From: Artemia franciscana
Lineage: Eukaryota; Arthropoda; Branchiopoda; Anostraca; Artemiidae
Assembly: GCF_032884065.1 (NCBI RefSeq)
Contig: NC_088871.1
Location: forward strand, 17,914,472-17,978,471
DNA: 64,000 nt
Direction: 5' to 3'
The notes beneath the pieces were generated by a model. The model was given only the letters and a program-made list of their open reading frames with translations, did not search any database and had not been told where the DNA came from. Below are positions 1 to 11,429 of the stretch, piece after piece (within the stretch, counting starts at the first letter, position 1; every line of letters starts with the position of its first letter). Both the position numbers and the translations under genes were made by a program.

Positions 1-30
1 AAAAGCAACAAATTTGAATTAGATACATAT

Positions 31-480
31 TATGATAGTTTATGGAGATAATTACTTTGCACAATTTCCTAGGGCAACTTCAATGTTTCATTTTGAAACA
101 ATCACCAGCAAAAATAAACAAAAGTAAAAACTGTAACAGCACTTAAATTATTCTTTTTTATTTTTCATGCCGAGGGTGTAGAAACTTGTTGTATGCTATT
201 CTTGTGGGGGTCTGTGTTCGGTGGTTGATTGGTTGACTCTTTTTCTCTCTCAGATGTTGCTTTTTTAAAGTCGTGCAAAAGTTTAAACTAAACTGGATGA
301 ATAAGTAAAATCTTTATAAAAGTTGAGCCCTCCAAATTGACAGAAAAGTCTCCTAGACTTTCGAAATCCTCGAAATCTTTCGAGGGGGAGGGCGACATCT
401 CTGGGAGACAGAAATATAGTTAAAACAAACAAACAATAGGCGAAATATATGGAAATTACGATATATTATAGGAAAAGGGT
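31..480. other. No feature recognised
   Basis: AT-rich; a short purine/pyrimidine palindrome-like run (TTTCGAAATCCTCGAAATC) near 359 is all that stands out. Confidence 0.5.
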
Positions 481-555
481 AGGAAATTATAAGGCTTCTT
501 GTGTGGTGGGGGTGGCCGGATCGAAAGCCCTCCCTGAAGCTATTTGCTTGAAGTA

Positions 556-690
556 TTGCCGTCTAACTGCTGAATAATAAGGCAAGTCAACAAACTCCGA
601 ATCAATTTCTTTCAAGAAATCACGGAACTGACGATGGTTGAGTGCACGAGATCTAATGAAATTAACCACAGAAACAACAGGTTTACTGAG
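556..690 (-). pseudogene. hAT transposase fragment (GTF2IRD2/EPM2AIP1-like)
   Basis: The minus frame reads VVNFIRSRALNHRQFRDFLK, then EIDSEFVDLPYYSAVR, matching the VNFIR-LNHRQF-YYSEVRWLSRG block of hAT-derived transposases. After YYSAVR the similarity stops; RQYFKQIASGRAFDP and a stop follow at 487. Only about 45 of some 600 residues remain, with no catalytic triad, so it is a dead fragment. The join after AVR could be an old deletion. Confidence 0.6.
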
Positions 691-1359
691 TCAGCAGCTC
701 TTTATCGCAACTCTCAAGCTTAAAATGTTCATAATTTATCACTCTTTAAATGGTTAAGGTTAAGACCGTTATAATTCTAGTTTGTTAAAATAATGTACAA
801 GCAGAGAGAACTTGATGTGTGTCTTTTGTTCAATTTTATATCTCCTTATCACCTAGTTAAGAAATTGCTTGGGCGTAAAGTCCGAAGGCAAGACCCCTTC
901 TCGAAATGCCTTGGGAGGGACTCAGTCCCCAAGAAACTTTGGGGTTTCCCCTGAATATTCTTAGATACCTAAAAATAAACATTATTTTGGGACCATCCCC
1001 CCCCCTTGAAGAAATTGAATCTCTGTGCCTAACGAAACTGACATTTTTCCTACACCCAACTTTTTCCAGTTATGATCTAATATCGATTGCCCCAAGTAAT
1101 ATTAAAAAAAAATAAATACATTATTCTGTAAGTTGTTAAGGTCCCTATCAAACAAGTGTTTTTTACCAATTTAGAAGTCAAATTTCTTATAATAACACCT
1201 TTGCTATTAAAAGAAGTGAATAAGTTCCCCTTTCTGTTCCTATGACAAAGACCCAAAGTGCTAAGTTATCTTCTTGATTTCAAATAAAAGGCTCATTTTC
1301 TAATCATTCTCTTAAGTATCCCTAATATGTCAAATTTCGCGCCTCTCTCTCTCTTCCAA

Positions 1360-1411
1360 CCAATCACAATCGAGGAGTAAAAAAGCCTGCGGCAGTTTTG
1401 AGAATATATAT
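1360..1411 (+). promoter_or_regulatory. Candidate promoter of the CCHamide gene
   Basis: A CCAAT box at 1360-1364 precedes a TATA-like run (AATATATATC) at 1403-1412. The spacing from the TATA run to the ATG at 1473 leaves room for a 5' leader of about 35-40 nt. The spacing and order fit a polymerase II promoter, but no initiator is clear. Confidence 0.35.
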
Positions 1412-1472
1412 CTTGTCAAGAATTAAGAAATGATTCCACTAATACAGGGTAATCTGCAGAGATTACACCATA

Positions 1473-1563
1473 ATGCCTCGAACTTTTTTAATATTCATCT
1501 TGGCTGTAGTTATAGGAACATTTAACGGGATTAGCTGTCAAAGGGATGCTAAAAGGTTTGCAG
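1473..1563 (+). CDS. CCHa1: CCHamide exon 1: signal peptide and first KR site
   Basis: The ATG at 1473 opens MPRTFLIFILAVVIGTFNG, a typical secretory signal, followed by SCQRDAKRFA. The donor is GCAG|GTAATAG and leaves one base (phase 1), which completes an Ala codon with exon 2. This ATG is the only one that gives a signal peptide, and it lies about 60 bp downstream of a TATA-like run. Confidence 0.82.
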
Positions 1564-4500
1564 GTAATAGCTCACGTTTTTCTTTTCCTAAATAGCTTTA
1601 GAAATAGGAAATATTTTCACAGTCCAACCGAACTCAATATCACAATCCCAAGATTCTTTGTATAATTTATCTGCTTTAATAAGAAGTAAAGAACACGGTA
1701 CTAAACTTTACAGGAGTGGCCGTTCTAGGCCTAGGGGGGGGGGCAGCAGCCCTACCCAGTATTTTCCAACATCTTACATTAATTTCTTTTTATTTTATAT
1801 TTTTACACTTCTATGGTTTTCCTTGCCCTCCCACAGATTATGAGGCCTAGAACCGCTACTGCTTTGCAGTCCCTACCGGTGTTGCTGATCTCCGTTTCGT
1901 GGCCGTTCAGCCAAGAATTTAAACGGAGGGTTGAGTGCCAGTCATCCTGTACTTTTTGCACACCCTTCCTGTTTATCTTTCCTGCATTTCTCCAGGTACC
2001 TATTTATTGCTGGGTCGATTCTGGCTGTGTTGGCAGAGTCACGCCAATCTGTATATGCTATAATATGTTTACAATAAATCTGTCACAGGGATGTTAAATG
2101 ATTGTAAGCAATAGTATACTTTTTATTTTCGCTAATATAACTTTTAAAATAGCTATTTTTTCAACATTGTTATGTAGGACTCAAGGACAGAACCCAGTGT
2201 CCCAAACAATCAATTAACAAACCCTATGCACGTATGTTTTGACGCGAAAATCTGGACTAACTCTCTTTTCTCCTTTTATAAGCGAGAAATAAAGGGAGAA
2301 GCCTTTATGAAATTTATTTCTAAAGGAATGTGTTTAGGATTTTTTTGACTGTTTTTAGCAGCCAGTTGTTTATCAAAAGCTCCAATTGAAATTTGTTTTC
2401 TATAAGTGAAAAGAGGAGAAGTCATGCATTATGGGAAATAAGATACTTCGAATTATCTTGTAAACCAAGGAAGGTATGGGGAAATGGATTGGATTAGTTG
2501 ATCGATTGGACTGAGGTTAAAGAACTCTAAAGTGATAGTCTGTACCAAGCTTGTATGCTGTAATAATTAAGTTTTTTGAATTACTGCAACTGGGCTATTC
2601 CAATTGTCAAAACGGTGAAATTTCCTTAGCTACGCTGCATTGTAAATATATTTCAAAGATGATAAACAGCTCAAGTTGCCTAACAAAACGTGACCTTCCT
2701 GGGACAGTGCCAAGTCTGACAAGTCTCTTCGTAATAAACACTGGCTTGAATAATATTAGAACACGGGCATAGGCACATAAAAATAAAACTTAGTCAGGCG
2801 GAGAGTTATCTCCTCTAGGGTAAAAGAAATTTTGATTTCCGAAAAATGGCTATCACAAACCCACACGAGCCAAATTCACTCTTCATCGTCAATAAACCCA
2901 GCAAAAAATGTAAAAAATTATTATGGTAGACAAATATAATATGACTGGTCAGGAAAAGAATCAATATATCAACAAGTTATAAAACTATTAAAATTCGCAT
3001 AATTTTAATGGAATAAACCAAACAAAAATACAAGACAGAATTTAGTAAAGAGAAAATGACTACAAGAAGACAGTTAAAAATTTTCAAGATAAGATTAAAC
3101 AATGGTGAGATAAAAATGGAGTGTGATGCACTTATTTAACAAATCAACTATATACAGAAAAAAGTTCTTCTATATCTGTCCGTGGAAAATTTTATTGTGT
3201 TAGAAAAAATTGGGTCGAAGGGAATGGAAGAGGATCAGATCTGTTGAAAAGGAGTCACGAAGTTTCGAATTCTACATAGCTAACAGATTTTTCTGAGACT
3301 TCCCTGGGTATGAAATATCTTAAAATTGTTGTGTCGAGTGGGGTTGAGTTTCAGCAATTGACATATAAATTCCTTACCTCCTTCGCTGCGAATATGAAGA
3401 TTTTCACTCTCAGGACTTCTAACTAATACTGAGCTCCGATCTGGGTTAATGTTACTTAGATTCCAAAGCAATGGTCGTATGGTACTTATAACAAAGCTTC
3501 GGACTTGTTTAGTCAAGCATACCCTCTCGGACTCCTAGTTCTCCATGGTATTATACAAAAAGATTGAACTAGTTTGCTTTGATATTTTTTTAAGTGTCAA
3601 TGATAATCAAGGATTCTGTCATTTTTCAGCTATGTGCGCTCGGTATGGTCACTCGTGTCTGGGAGCACATGGCAAACGAAGCGGACCGGGGTCAGCTTTG
3701 CCTTATTCTAGCAGTATAGGCTCAACAAGTCCAAACCACGCCAGCCCCCATCAAATCGATGGGTCAAAAGGTGAGATTGTCCGATTTCTTTGAGCAGTTC
3801 TTTTTGCTGAGGCCCAGAGCCATTTCATGACCACAGGAATCAGTTTTTCAACTGTAAGATAATCGCCAATATTACAAGGGCATTTGAAAATAGAAAAAGT
3901 AGAAAATGTCTAGAGAGAATTCCTATTAAATAGGTCTAAAAGCGGATTTTGGTCACTAAAAAAAGAAATAGACAGTATTGCGTTTGAACGCAAATTCAAA
4001 ATAAGCAAGAATAGGCTCTTAAACCTATTCGGGTTTATTCTCTAAAAATAATACCCCAAGTAAACACAAAAAAACGGGGTTTAATGAAGATTAGTGGTGG
4101 ATTTTATTTCATGTAACCAGCGCTGTAATCGCTTAAATTAAACATTTTTATGGTTGAAAGTAAGCCACGGCCCATAGTAACAAAAAGTTTAAGACGTACT
4201 TTGGAAAAAAAACTGATTAGTGAGTAAAAATTTATGTTTGTAGCTGATTCAGGAATCATCTAATCTTAATAGCAATGTAATTGGGGGAGAATTACTGGAT
4301 TTTGAACACAAGCTTGAAAACCATAGAAATGGTGTTAGATTGAAATAAGAAGTGCACCGTTGGAATCCCTCCGGTCGAAAACCCTATAGAGTAGAATTGC
4401 AGACCCTAGTAAATAAGCAAGTATGACGGCACTAGACTCTTAAGGTCCAAACCAGCCGTGCTGATCTCCGTTTTATGGCCCTTCAGCCAGGAAGTCTAAT

Positions 4501-6030
4501 GGGGGCCTGGGTGGCAGCTATCGTTTGATTTCACACACCCTTCTTGCTTACCTCCCTCAGATTTCTCCAGGTACCCATTTAGAGCTGGGTTGACTCTGAT
4601 TGAGCTTACAGAGTCACGTCACTGACCCCCGTCCCAGACAAATAAACAACCGTGAAGGAATCGAACCCGTGCCCCTCGGACAGAGGATCCCCAACCCAGC
4701 GCGTCAACCATCTTGAACAGCAAGGAAAATTGCTCTTCGCATGAAAAGCACTGATTTCTCTTTTTTGTTCTCTGCCACTATTGGGAGACTGGAAAATCAT
4801 GGAGAGCCGTCTAAGGGCTCATTTGAAAGCTAATTTTTATATCTACGTTATTTTATAAATTCTCTTTGTGTCCTTTCGGTTGTTTGAAAGGCTGGAAAGC
4901 CAGAAAGCATGAAAATTGAACCATCATAATCCCCATGGTCAAAACCCTAAACCTGACCTTTACAACCCCTCACATTTTAGAACTCTATCCCTTCCACCTT
5001 AATAAATTTCATATATCTACAGCTGACTAACGGAACTAGGCTAGTTCTAGTGGTTAATATAGTCTATTGGTATCAATTAACAAAAATTTAAGGAGGGGAT
5101 AAAGTGCGTTTTTGATATTTAGGGGAGGAGAGCAAATTTGTGGCTTCTTTTCATTTTTTTTATTAAATGAAAATACTAAAAAGGAGCGTTTTCAATGAAA
5201 ACGATCCAAAAAAGTATTTTCAAAATCTAGGTGTGACGAAAAATCAGGAGGAGGGGGTACTGACACCTCTCCTCTTAATTAATGTCTCTGGAACTACATG
5301 GCAACTACGAAATCGTAGAGATCTTTAAAGGCTCAAATTCAAGGTTCTTGATCAAATCAGTTTCCTATTGCAAATTTATAGTTGAGAAGAATCTGAAAAA
5401 GGTGCATCGAGAGGTGATAAAACTCATCTTATTCTATTGGAATGGAATCCCAAATCCTCTTTGTGTCTTCCAGTTTCCCCCTTATTGCAGGGACAATTTA
5501 TTTTCAAAATGTGTTCTTTTGCAGATAGACACTTCGTTTCTTTCTTAACTAGAAACAGAGATATTACTACTCCCTATAATTCATTTGAGTTACAATCATT
5601 CTATCTTTCCCTCTCTCTCTCTGTGCACTCAAACACTGTCTCTCCCACTCTCTTTCTTTCTTTCCTCCCCTCTCTTTGTCATCCATCTTTAGTCGGATCA
5701 AACGAGTTGGCTCTTACTTTGTGAGCTACTGAAACGACACTTGAAGGAACAAAGATAAAAACAAATCCGGATTTGCTTCATTTATTTACCTAATTATTTT
5801 TTTTTACTGAACTCCTTTTAACTGACCTATGATTCGTATTCCTTACGGTGTGACCTATCTAATGTTTTCTATTCGCTCAAAATTTCAAATTTTATTTATT
5901 TTTGTGCTTTATTTTACTTTTAACTGAAAATTATCCCTTTATTTCAGGATGTCATGCGGGAAAACAAAGGTGTTCAAAACTACTAGAACTGCTGTCAATC
6001 AGAGGGAAATCGCCTTATGAGGTAAATTAA
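1473..6030 (+). CDS. CCHa1: CCHamide-type neuropeptide precursor (three exons)
   Basis: Exons 1473-1563, 3630-3770 and 5948-6030 join with matching phases (1, 1) into a 104-residue secreted precursor. Residues 1-22 form a hydrophobic signal peptide. KR at 27-28 releases FAAMCARYGHSCLGAHG, which is followed by KR at 46-47; the glycine would give a C-terminal amide on His44. Cys33 and Cys40 have the six-residue spacing of CCHamides, and GHSC-x-GAHG-KR matches the CCHamide-1 type. Known family: peptide hormones of gut endocrine cells and neurons acting on bombesin-receptor-like GPCRs. Odd points: Leu41 replaces the Trp seen in Drosophila CCHamide-1, and the mature peptide has an N-terminal FAAM extension. 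The tail (48-104) has no second amidated peptide. The 3' end is the least certain part: exon 3 can end at the TAA at 6028 or splice at 6021. The paralogue assignment is inferred from the GAHG ending. Confidence 0.85.
1686..2047 (-). mobile_element. tRNA-derived SINE, copy 1 (head lost, carries a MITE)
   Basis: It shares the body of the copies at 4421-4715 and 13478-13793: TGCTGATCTCCGTTT, then CACACCCTTCCTGTTTA, then TTTCTCCAGGTACC, then CAGAGTCACGCC. The tRNA-like head is missing on the right. The tail end is split by the 148-bp element at 1714-1861. It lies in CCHamide intron 1, in antisense. Confidence 0.75.
1714..1861. mobile_element. hAT-type MITE with 8-bp target duplication
   Basis: The 148-bp element starts GAGTGGCCGTTCTAGGCC; its right end, read in reverse complement, is CAGTAGCGGTTCTAGGCC. 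It is flanked by CTTTACAG (1706-1713) and CTTTGCAG (1862-1869), an 8-bp duplication with one change, as hAT elements make. The interior is non-coding (G-run near the left end, T-rich middle). Confidence 0.75.
3630..3770 (+). CDS. CCHa1: CCHamide exon 2: mature peptide
   Basis: The acceptor TTTTTCAG|CT and donor AAAAG|GTGAGA are both good consensus sites. The exon encodes the two-cysteine ring (CARYGHSC), the GAHG-KR amidation and cleavage site, and a Ser/Gly/Pro-rich linker of 30 residues. It ends in phase 1. Confidence 0.85.
4421..4715 (-). mobile_element. tRNA-derived SINE, copy 2
   Basis: In minus orientation a tRNA-like head (box B GGGTTCGATTCC at about 4655-4666) is followed by the common body and tail. 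The body includes CAACCCAGCTCTAAATGGG and CTGAAGGGCC. It lies in CCHamide intron 2. The head has decayed more than in copy 3. Confidence 0.75.
5948..6030 (+). CDS. CCHa1: CCHamide exon 3: precursor C-terminus (end uncertain)
   Basis: The acceptor ATTTCAG| follows a T-rich tract, and the frame set by exon 2 stays open: GCHAGKQRCSKLLELLSIRG, then KSPYE. From there two ends are possible. Read-through gives VN and a TAA at 6028-6030, with an ATTAAA hexamer at 6059-6064. Alternatively the GAG|GTAAAT donor at 6021/6022 splices to a distant phase-0 exon such as 26742-26820. Confidence 0.6.
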
Positions 6031-6299
6031 TAATAATGAAAAAAGTTATTCTAATTGAATTAAAGAGCAAAGTTGAAACATAAAGCGAACAAAAATTATT
6101 GCTTCGCAGTTTATACAGAACATATCTACAGAAGTGGTAAAAAAAAAACTTATTTGTGGTATTTTACTATATTTGTAAAATTCTGAATAACCAGCGCTTT
6201 ACTCCAAACTGGGAGTGCTTAAGCCCTTTAGAAACCCAAAACGAAACAAAAATTACAATAGATAACACAGTCAAACTCAAAACTAGCAGAAATTAAAAA

Positions 6300-6620
6300 G
6301 AGTAGGGCTGACAACCCCCATCCCTTCAACCCCAAAAGCCTTATTATATGATACTTGAACTATTTTGAATAAAATGGCTATCTCAATATTTCTATTAGAT
6401 GAATTTCAAGAAAATACAACGTGTGAGGGGGGAGGTAGCTACCCTCTGATCGTTGCCAATTCAAAGTTTTGGTTACCAATTCAATCGATGCTTGAGGAAA
6501 TGATGGGCTTGGGAGGGGGGCATAGTGACCCTCTAATCACTTTCGACTATTACAACGGGCACAAGCCCTCTCAATTTCCAATTGAATGAGCCCTTTTTGA
6601 TGTTTCTACAGTAACTCCTT
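6300..6620 (+). repeat. Dominant repeat family, body fragment
   Basis: AAAATGGCTATCTCAATATT, CCTCTAATCACTTTCGACTA and AATTGAATGAGCCCTTTTTG match the body of the copy at 23874-25512. It is less than 400 bp after CCHamide exon 3. Confidence 0.5.
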
Positions 6621-6680
6621 CTATACGTACCCTGGTCAATTAGACTCCTTCATTTTCTATTTTTCTACACACTCCACAGA

Positions 6681-6790
6681 GGGCGTGTTTTCCGGGGGGG
6701 GGGGGTATTTTCCGGTGGGTATTTTCCACGGGAGAGAGGGGTATTTTCCAGGTTGTATTCTCCACGGGAGTATTATCAGGGTGATTGTTT
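6681..6790 (+). repeat. G-rich minisatellite
   Basis: GGGTATTTTCC recurs four times with spacers such as CACGGGAGAGAG. The runs of G make it a possible quadruplex former. Confidence 0.6.
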
Positions 6791-7677
6791 TCAGGAGGGG
6801 GGGGGTAAGCACTGGCCAATGTTTCCTTTCAGCCCTGTGAAAACCATGTTTTCGTTGCCCATCAACAATATTATTTCAAAGAACTTCTAAATTATATTAG
6901 TCCCACGCTCCGAGAACAGCAAAAAGAAAGACTGATCTTTGATACACATCTGTTGGCATTTAACCCCTCCCCAGTCCCCCATACTTTCATTTGCCTAAGA
7001 ATTATAGCGGTGGAAATATTAGTTTCTAGGCTATTAGGCCGAGACTGCTTCATATCTTTAATGTTTCTCAAAGCGTATCTTTTCAAGAAACTGCATTTTG
7101 AGGAATCTCATACACTAATTTTGAACATGCTGTGACACATCTTGTAACTTCTCTGCTTTGAAAAGAAAGATATTTTTAAAATAGAAACCACAGATATAAT
7201 TGGAAAAGAAATACTGAATCCAATTTTGAACCAAAATAAACCAAACATCATTTTTAAGGAATAAATTTAACACTTTATTCTTTCAAAAGAACACACGTTA
7301 TATATTTATTTATATTTTGGCCAATATTTGGAAGACAAACCTTTGATTTTTTTTTCTGTGCGAGAATTTTATGAGGTTCGAGAAATTCAGAAGTGGAAAT
7401 GGTACCGAAACACCTTGCAGCAGAAGATTTCAAGTTTTACTTATGGATATAGTGAAGAGAATGGCTTAACAGATTAAGATACATTCATTAATTTAGATGA
7501 AAATTTTTAAGAGATTATTTTATTTATTTAGACTAATTTAGAGACTAGCTATTGGTTTACAAACACATTAATTTATTTAAGAGATTAATTTAATAAATGA
7601 TACAGAACTCCGAAATAAAGTTTAATGTTGGTTGTATAAATATCTATGTAAAAGACGAGATAGTGTTAATTTTGCTT

Positions 7678-9997
7678 TGTTAAATTAATCAGTAGGATCG
7701 GTCGCTGTACTTCCTGTCGTATTTCCTATGGAGAATGTGCCATTCCATTTTTCGAAGAACCTTTATATTTCCCGGTATGGTGTACCTTTCGTGTTGCATT
7801 TTCAGGCCCTCTACCCACCCTTGTTTCTTGAATGCGAATATATGTGTGTCTATATATGAATAGATATATATATGTTTCTATATATGAATAGATATATATA
7901 TGTTTCTGAGAGGCAAAGTCTAGACGATATCTGAATTTTAACCTAGTTCTAGTCCAACCTGCATAGCATTCAAACTTCCTACAAACAAAATCACTTGGAA
8001 AATATGTTCTTATCTTTTTGCGTGACGTGTTGTTGTTAGAATTCCAGCAAACGTTATTTACCAGCAATGTTGTATATTCCTACCAGGAATTTTAGTTCCC
8101 CACCATGCCAGTAGGGGAATTTGAGATTCTAGTGTCAATATACTGACAGGAGTTTTACTTCCCAAGCCTGCCGCTAGGGGTTCGAAGCACTATTGTCGTT
8201 ATAGTACCAAGTTTTTTGCTTTCCAGCCCTATCGCTATGGATTGCTGGTGCCAATATCGATATACTGTCAGAAATGTTAATTCACACCCCTACCGCTAGG
8301 GATTTTTGGGGCTAATGTTGTTATGCTAGGTCCTTCGTGGGAGATTTTCTATGTAACACTATGTTCTTTATTTATATGGGAAATGGAATTTTACCTTTCG
8401 CGGTATGAACCCTTTTCGCTTTGCCAAGGCATTTTGGGGTGGGGGGGGGGCTTTATATTTCCGAATATGGTGCAGCTTTCCAATGTGTCTTCCTAAGCGC
8501 TATTTTTTCATGTATCTAAGACAATACGCTAATATTTTCTTCTTTCACAGACAAAATTTTTACGTTCCAGCCCTCTCTAGAATATCTCATAATCCATCAA
8601 ATTTGCGAATTTTACAGATCTCCAGCCGCTAGGAACATTCATAACGCTAGCATCAAATTTTTGCCTTGCTTCTAACCCCCATTGCATAGGATTTTCTAGT
8701 GAAAAACACTACTACTCGCATAGAATTTTCCAGACATATTCTGGACTCTCATCTATACTCTCCTGCATAACATTTTTCTAAGACATTATTTCGGGGTAGG
8801 ATGTATTGTTTATTTAAAAATGTCACTGGAATCCCAGCATAGAATTCTAAGTTCCCACAAACATAATTGCATGGAAAAATATGTTCTAACAATAACACAT
8901 ACCAGATAATTCTAATTTTTGGATTCCAGGAAAGGAATTCGTACTGCTAGTGTTTTCACGTATACAAACATATTTCTTCTAACCTTTAATTTCAGTAGAC
9001 TGAGAGACAAAACACATTTTTCTATACACATCTTTGATTAATTCAGTCCAGTTTGAAAAGGTATGTTGTGTGTTAACATTGATGAACACATTGAATTTGA
9101 AATATCTTTTTATTGCACAGCTATAAAAAGATATTTTTATAGCTTTTATAGCTACCTAAAAAAATTTTCACTTGAACTTTTCCCTTTCATGTATTTAACC
9201 TTTCTTAAGGTCCAGCTTTTTTATTATTACATCTCTCTGTCTTGAATTATACCAAGGTCCGATCTTCGCAGTGGTCTCAACCTTTACCGGGTGCTTTGGG
9301 AGAAAGCGCTCCTGAAAGGTAGCACAAGAAAAGTCGTATTCAGTTTTGGTAAAGGTAGCACTGGAAAAGTCGTATTCAGTTTTTTTGGGGGGAGGGGGGT
9401 ATTTTTGTTCGAAAGAGGAGGTACCAAAGAATCCCGTGTATTTTTGAATGAGAATTTTCCGATATTTAAATTTTGTTGTTAAAGGGCGCTTTACATTTCA
9501 TTTCAAGAGCTCTTTTTACCTTTCGGGAAATTTCCTTAGCAGCCCCACCTCCTTTTAGTAGCTGTCATTATATTCCTGTCATTATATTGATGCTAGCACC
9601 ACAAATTCCCCTAGTGGCAGGGTGGGTAAGTAAAAGTCCTGGTAGGGATAGCAACATTGTTGGTAAATAAGATTTGCTAGAAATCTGAGAATAACGCATC
9701 GTGCAAAATATAAGAACATTTTTTCCATGTGATTTTGTTTGTGGGAAGTTTGAATGCCACGCCGGTGGGCCTAGAACTAGGTTAAAATTCAGATATCGTC
9801 TAGAATTTGCCTCTCAGAAAAATATATATATCTATTCGTATTCGACAAAAAAGGCTAGGTAGCGGGCCTTAAAATGCGACAGGAAAGCTACACCACACCA
9901 TGAAATCTAAAGATCTCTCGAAAAAAGGGAATCGCACGTTCTCCATAGGATATGCGACTAGAAGTACAGCTATCATTCCTACTTTAATCCAACAGGT
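7678..9997. mobile_element. Fold-back element with long inverted arms and inner tandem repeats
   Basis: Outer sequences at about 7678-8160 and 9570-9997 are imperfect inverted copies. For example CCTATGGAGAATGTGCC on the left matches the complement of GCACGTTCTCCATAGG on the right, and CTAGACGATATCTGAATTTT matches the complement of AAAATTCAGATATCGTCTAG. The inner end of each arm carries repeats of about 62 bp. A third, short copy of the arm sits near 8828-8900. The interior encodes nothing recognisable. The plan resembles Foldback/Galileo elements, but no transposase is present to confirm the superfamily. Confidence 0.6.
8083..8335. repeat. Degenerate tandem repeat, about 62-bp unit
   Basis: Four units start near 8083, 8149, 8210 and 8271. 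Each carries a CAGNANTTTTNNTTCC-like start, a CCNGCCGCTAGGG-like middle and a TATACTG-like end. Further decayed units continue to about 8740, and an inverted set lies at about 9580-9650. Confidence 0.6.
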
Positions 9998-10350
9998 CAA
10001 AAGTACAGCTTGCAACGATGGGCTATTGCAAAAAAGGAATGCTTTAAAAAGTAAAATAATGAAATATAGATAAGGTTTCGAGATAATTTTACGGAAATAA
10101 TACTCATGAGCTTCCTATATTTTTAATATTTTTTAGGTCATGCTCGTGTGAAGACAGTTGTGATGGAATTCAATTTTTATCAGAAAAAGTAAACTTATGA
10201 TGACAATAGAAAATATTTCAGTTGTTATATCAGTCGATAATAAAAATTCTTCATTATGTAAATCATCCTGTATAATAATTTTGGCTATTAATTTTTCAAT
10301 TAGTATCAAATTGATAATGCACACGAAGAACCAATGGAAGGTAACTTAAC

Positions 10351-10375
10351 AAAAAAAAAAAAAAAAAAAAAAAAA
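10351..10375 (+). repeat. A25 homopolymer
   Basis: 25 consecutive A. No retroelement 3' end could be identified immediately upstream. Confidence 0.9.
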
Positions 10376-10711
10376 TCTAATGTCAAATTTTAAATTGGCG
10401 ATTGAAACAAAATCAGCATGGGTTACAGTGACTTCATTAAAATAATCGCATGGAAAATTTGCTTTTGGCGTGGGAGATGAACCCAAAATTCCTTGGTGAA
10501 TAGTTGGAGGTTCAATCTTGGACATACAAACGCATATAGTGAAACCGGTTCGGTGTCTACTGTTAGAAGCTTCGGCTAGCCACATTGTAGATTAACTACC
10601 ATGCCAGGATTTATTGTTGTGCAGTTACTCTCAACTTTTAAATTAAAGTTACAGACTCTCTTCCTGTATACAAATAATGTTGACTCGATTATGCTCACCT
10701 AGTATACAGCG

Positions 10712-10815
<104 letters not shown>

Positions 10816-11429
10816 AATTGGGTATTTATATATATTACAGATTTATAACTTGCCAAAAGAGTCCAAAATACAACTTAAGAAAATAATGAATAAAGTGAAA
10901 AAAAAAACACTGAATACAGTTGAACAGGAATATTTTCATCAAAAGTGTTAACTTAATATAGCCATACAAATAAAATATTCATCTCAAGTTTGTCCCTGAA
11001 GAGTTATACAAGAATGACGAAGATTCAGGAACTTTTTATGGAAATAAGCTACTCTGATATGAACTGCCAAAGCGAGGTTTATCGCTCAAAAGCTACTGAC
11101 CAAATACTGGTTTTTGAACCATGGTGGAAGCTGAAGCAAATATTTTGCATATTTAAAGTAAATTGTACGCTGCTGTTCATTCTTTGTGTGCGTAAAACAA
11201 CCTCAAAACTGAGAAAAGTAGAAAGTTTCGGTTGAACAAACGCATTGTACAATTGGGATAGAATATCGCGACTAAATCATGCTTTGCTCGTGAGAAGCTT
11301 TCCGTAAGCATAACGAACTTCACTATGGATATCAAAAATAATATGCGCACGAGTAGCCTTCAGTCACGTACCAATCGGGACTCCTGGGTAAGTAAACGCT
11401 TGGACAGGTTTGATTTCCATATCTTCACA

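Noticed and set aside
5282-5724. Frames between CCHamide exons 2 and 3
   Set aside because: They lie in intron 2, consist largely of pyrimidine-rich low-complexity sequence, and match nothing.
8083-8335. Regular 62-bp repeats as a CRISPR array
   Set aside because: The sequence is eukaryotic, whole units rather than short repeats are degenerate, and they belong to fold-back arms.
10990-11165. Frame with MEISYSDMNCQSEVYRSKAT and a possible donor, as a CCHamide exon
   Set aside because: The acceptor lacks a pyrimidine tract, and the encoded sequence shows no family feature.
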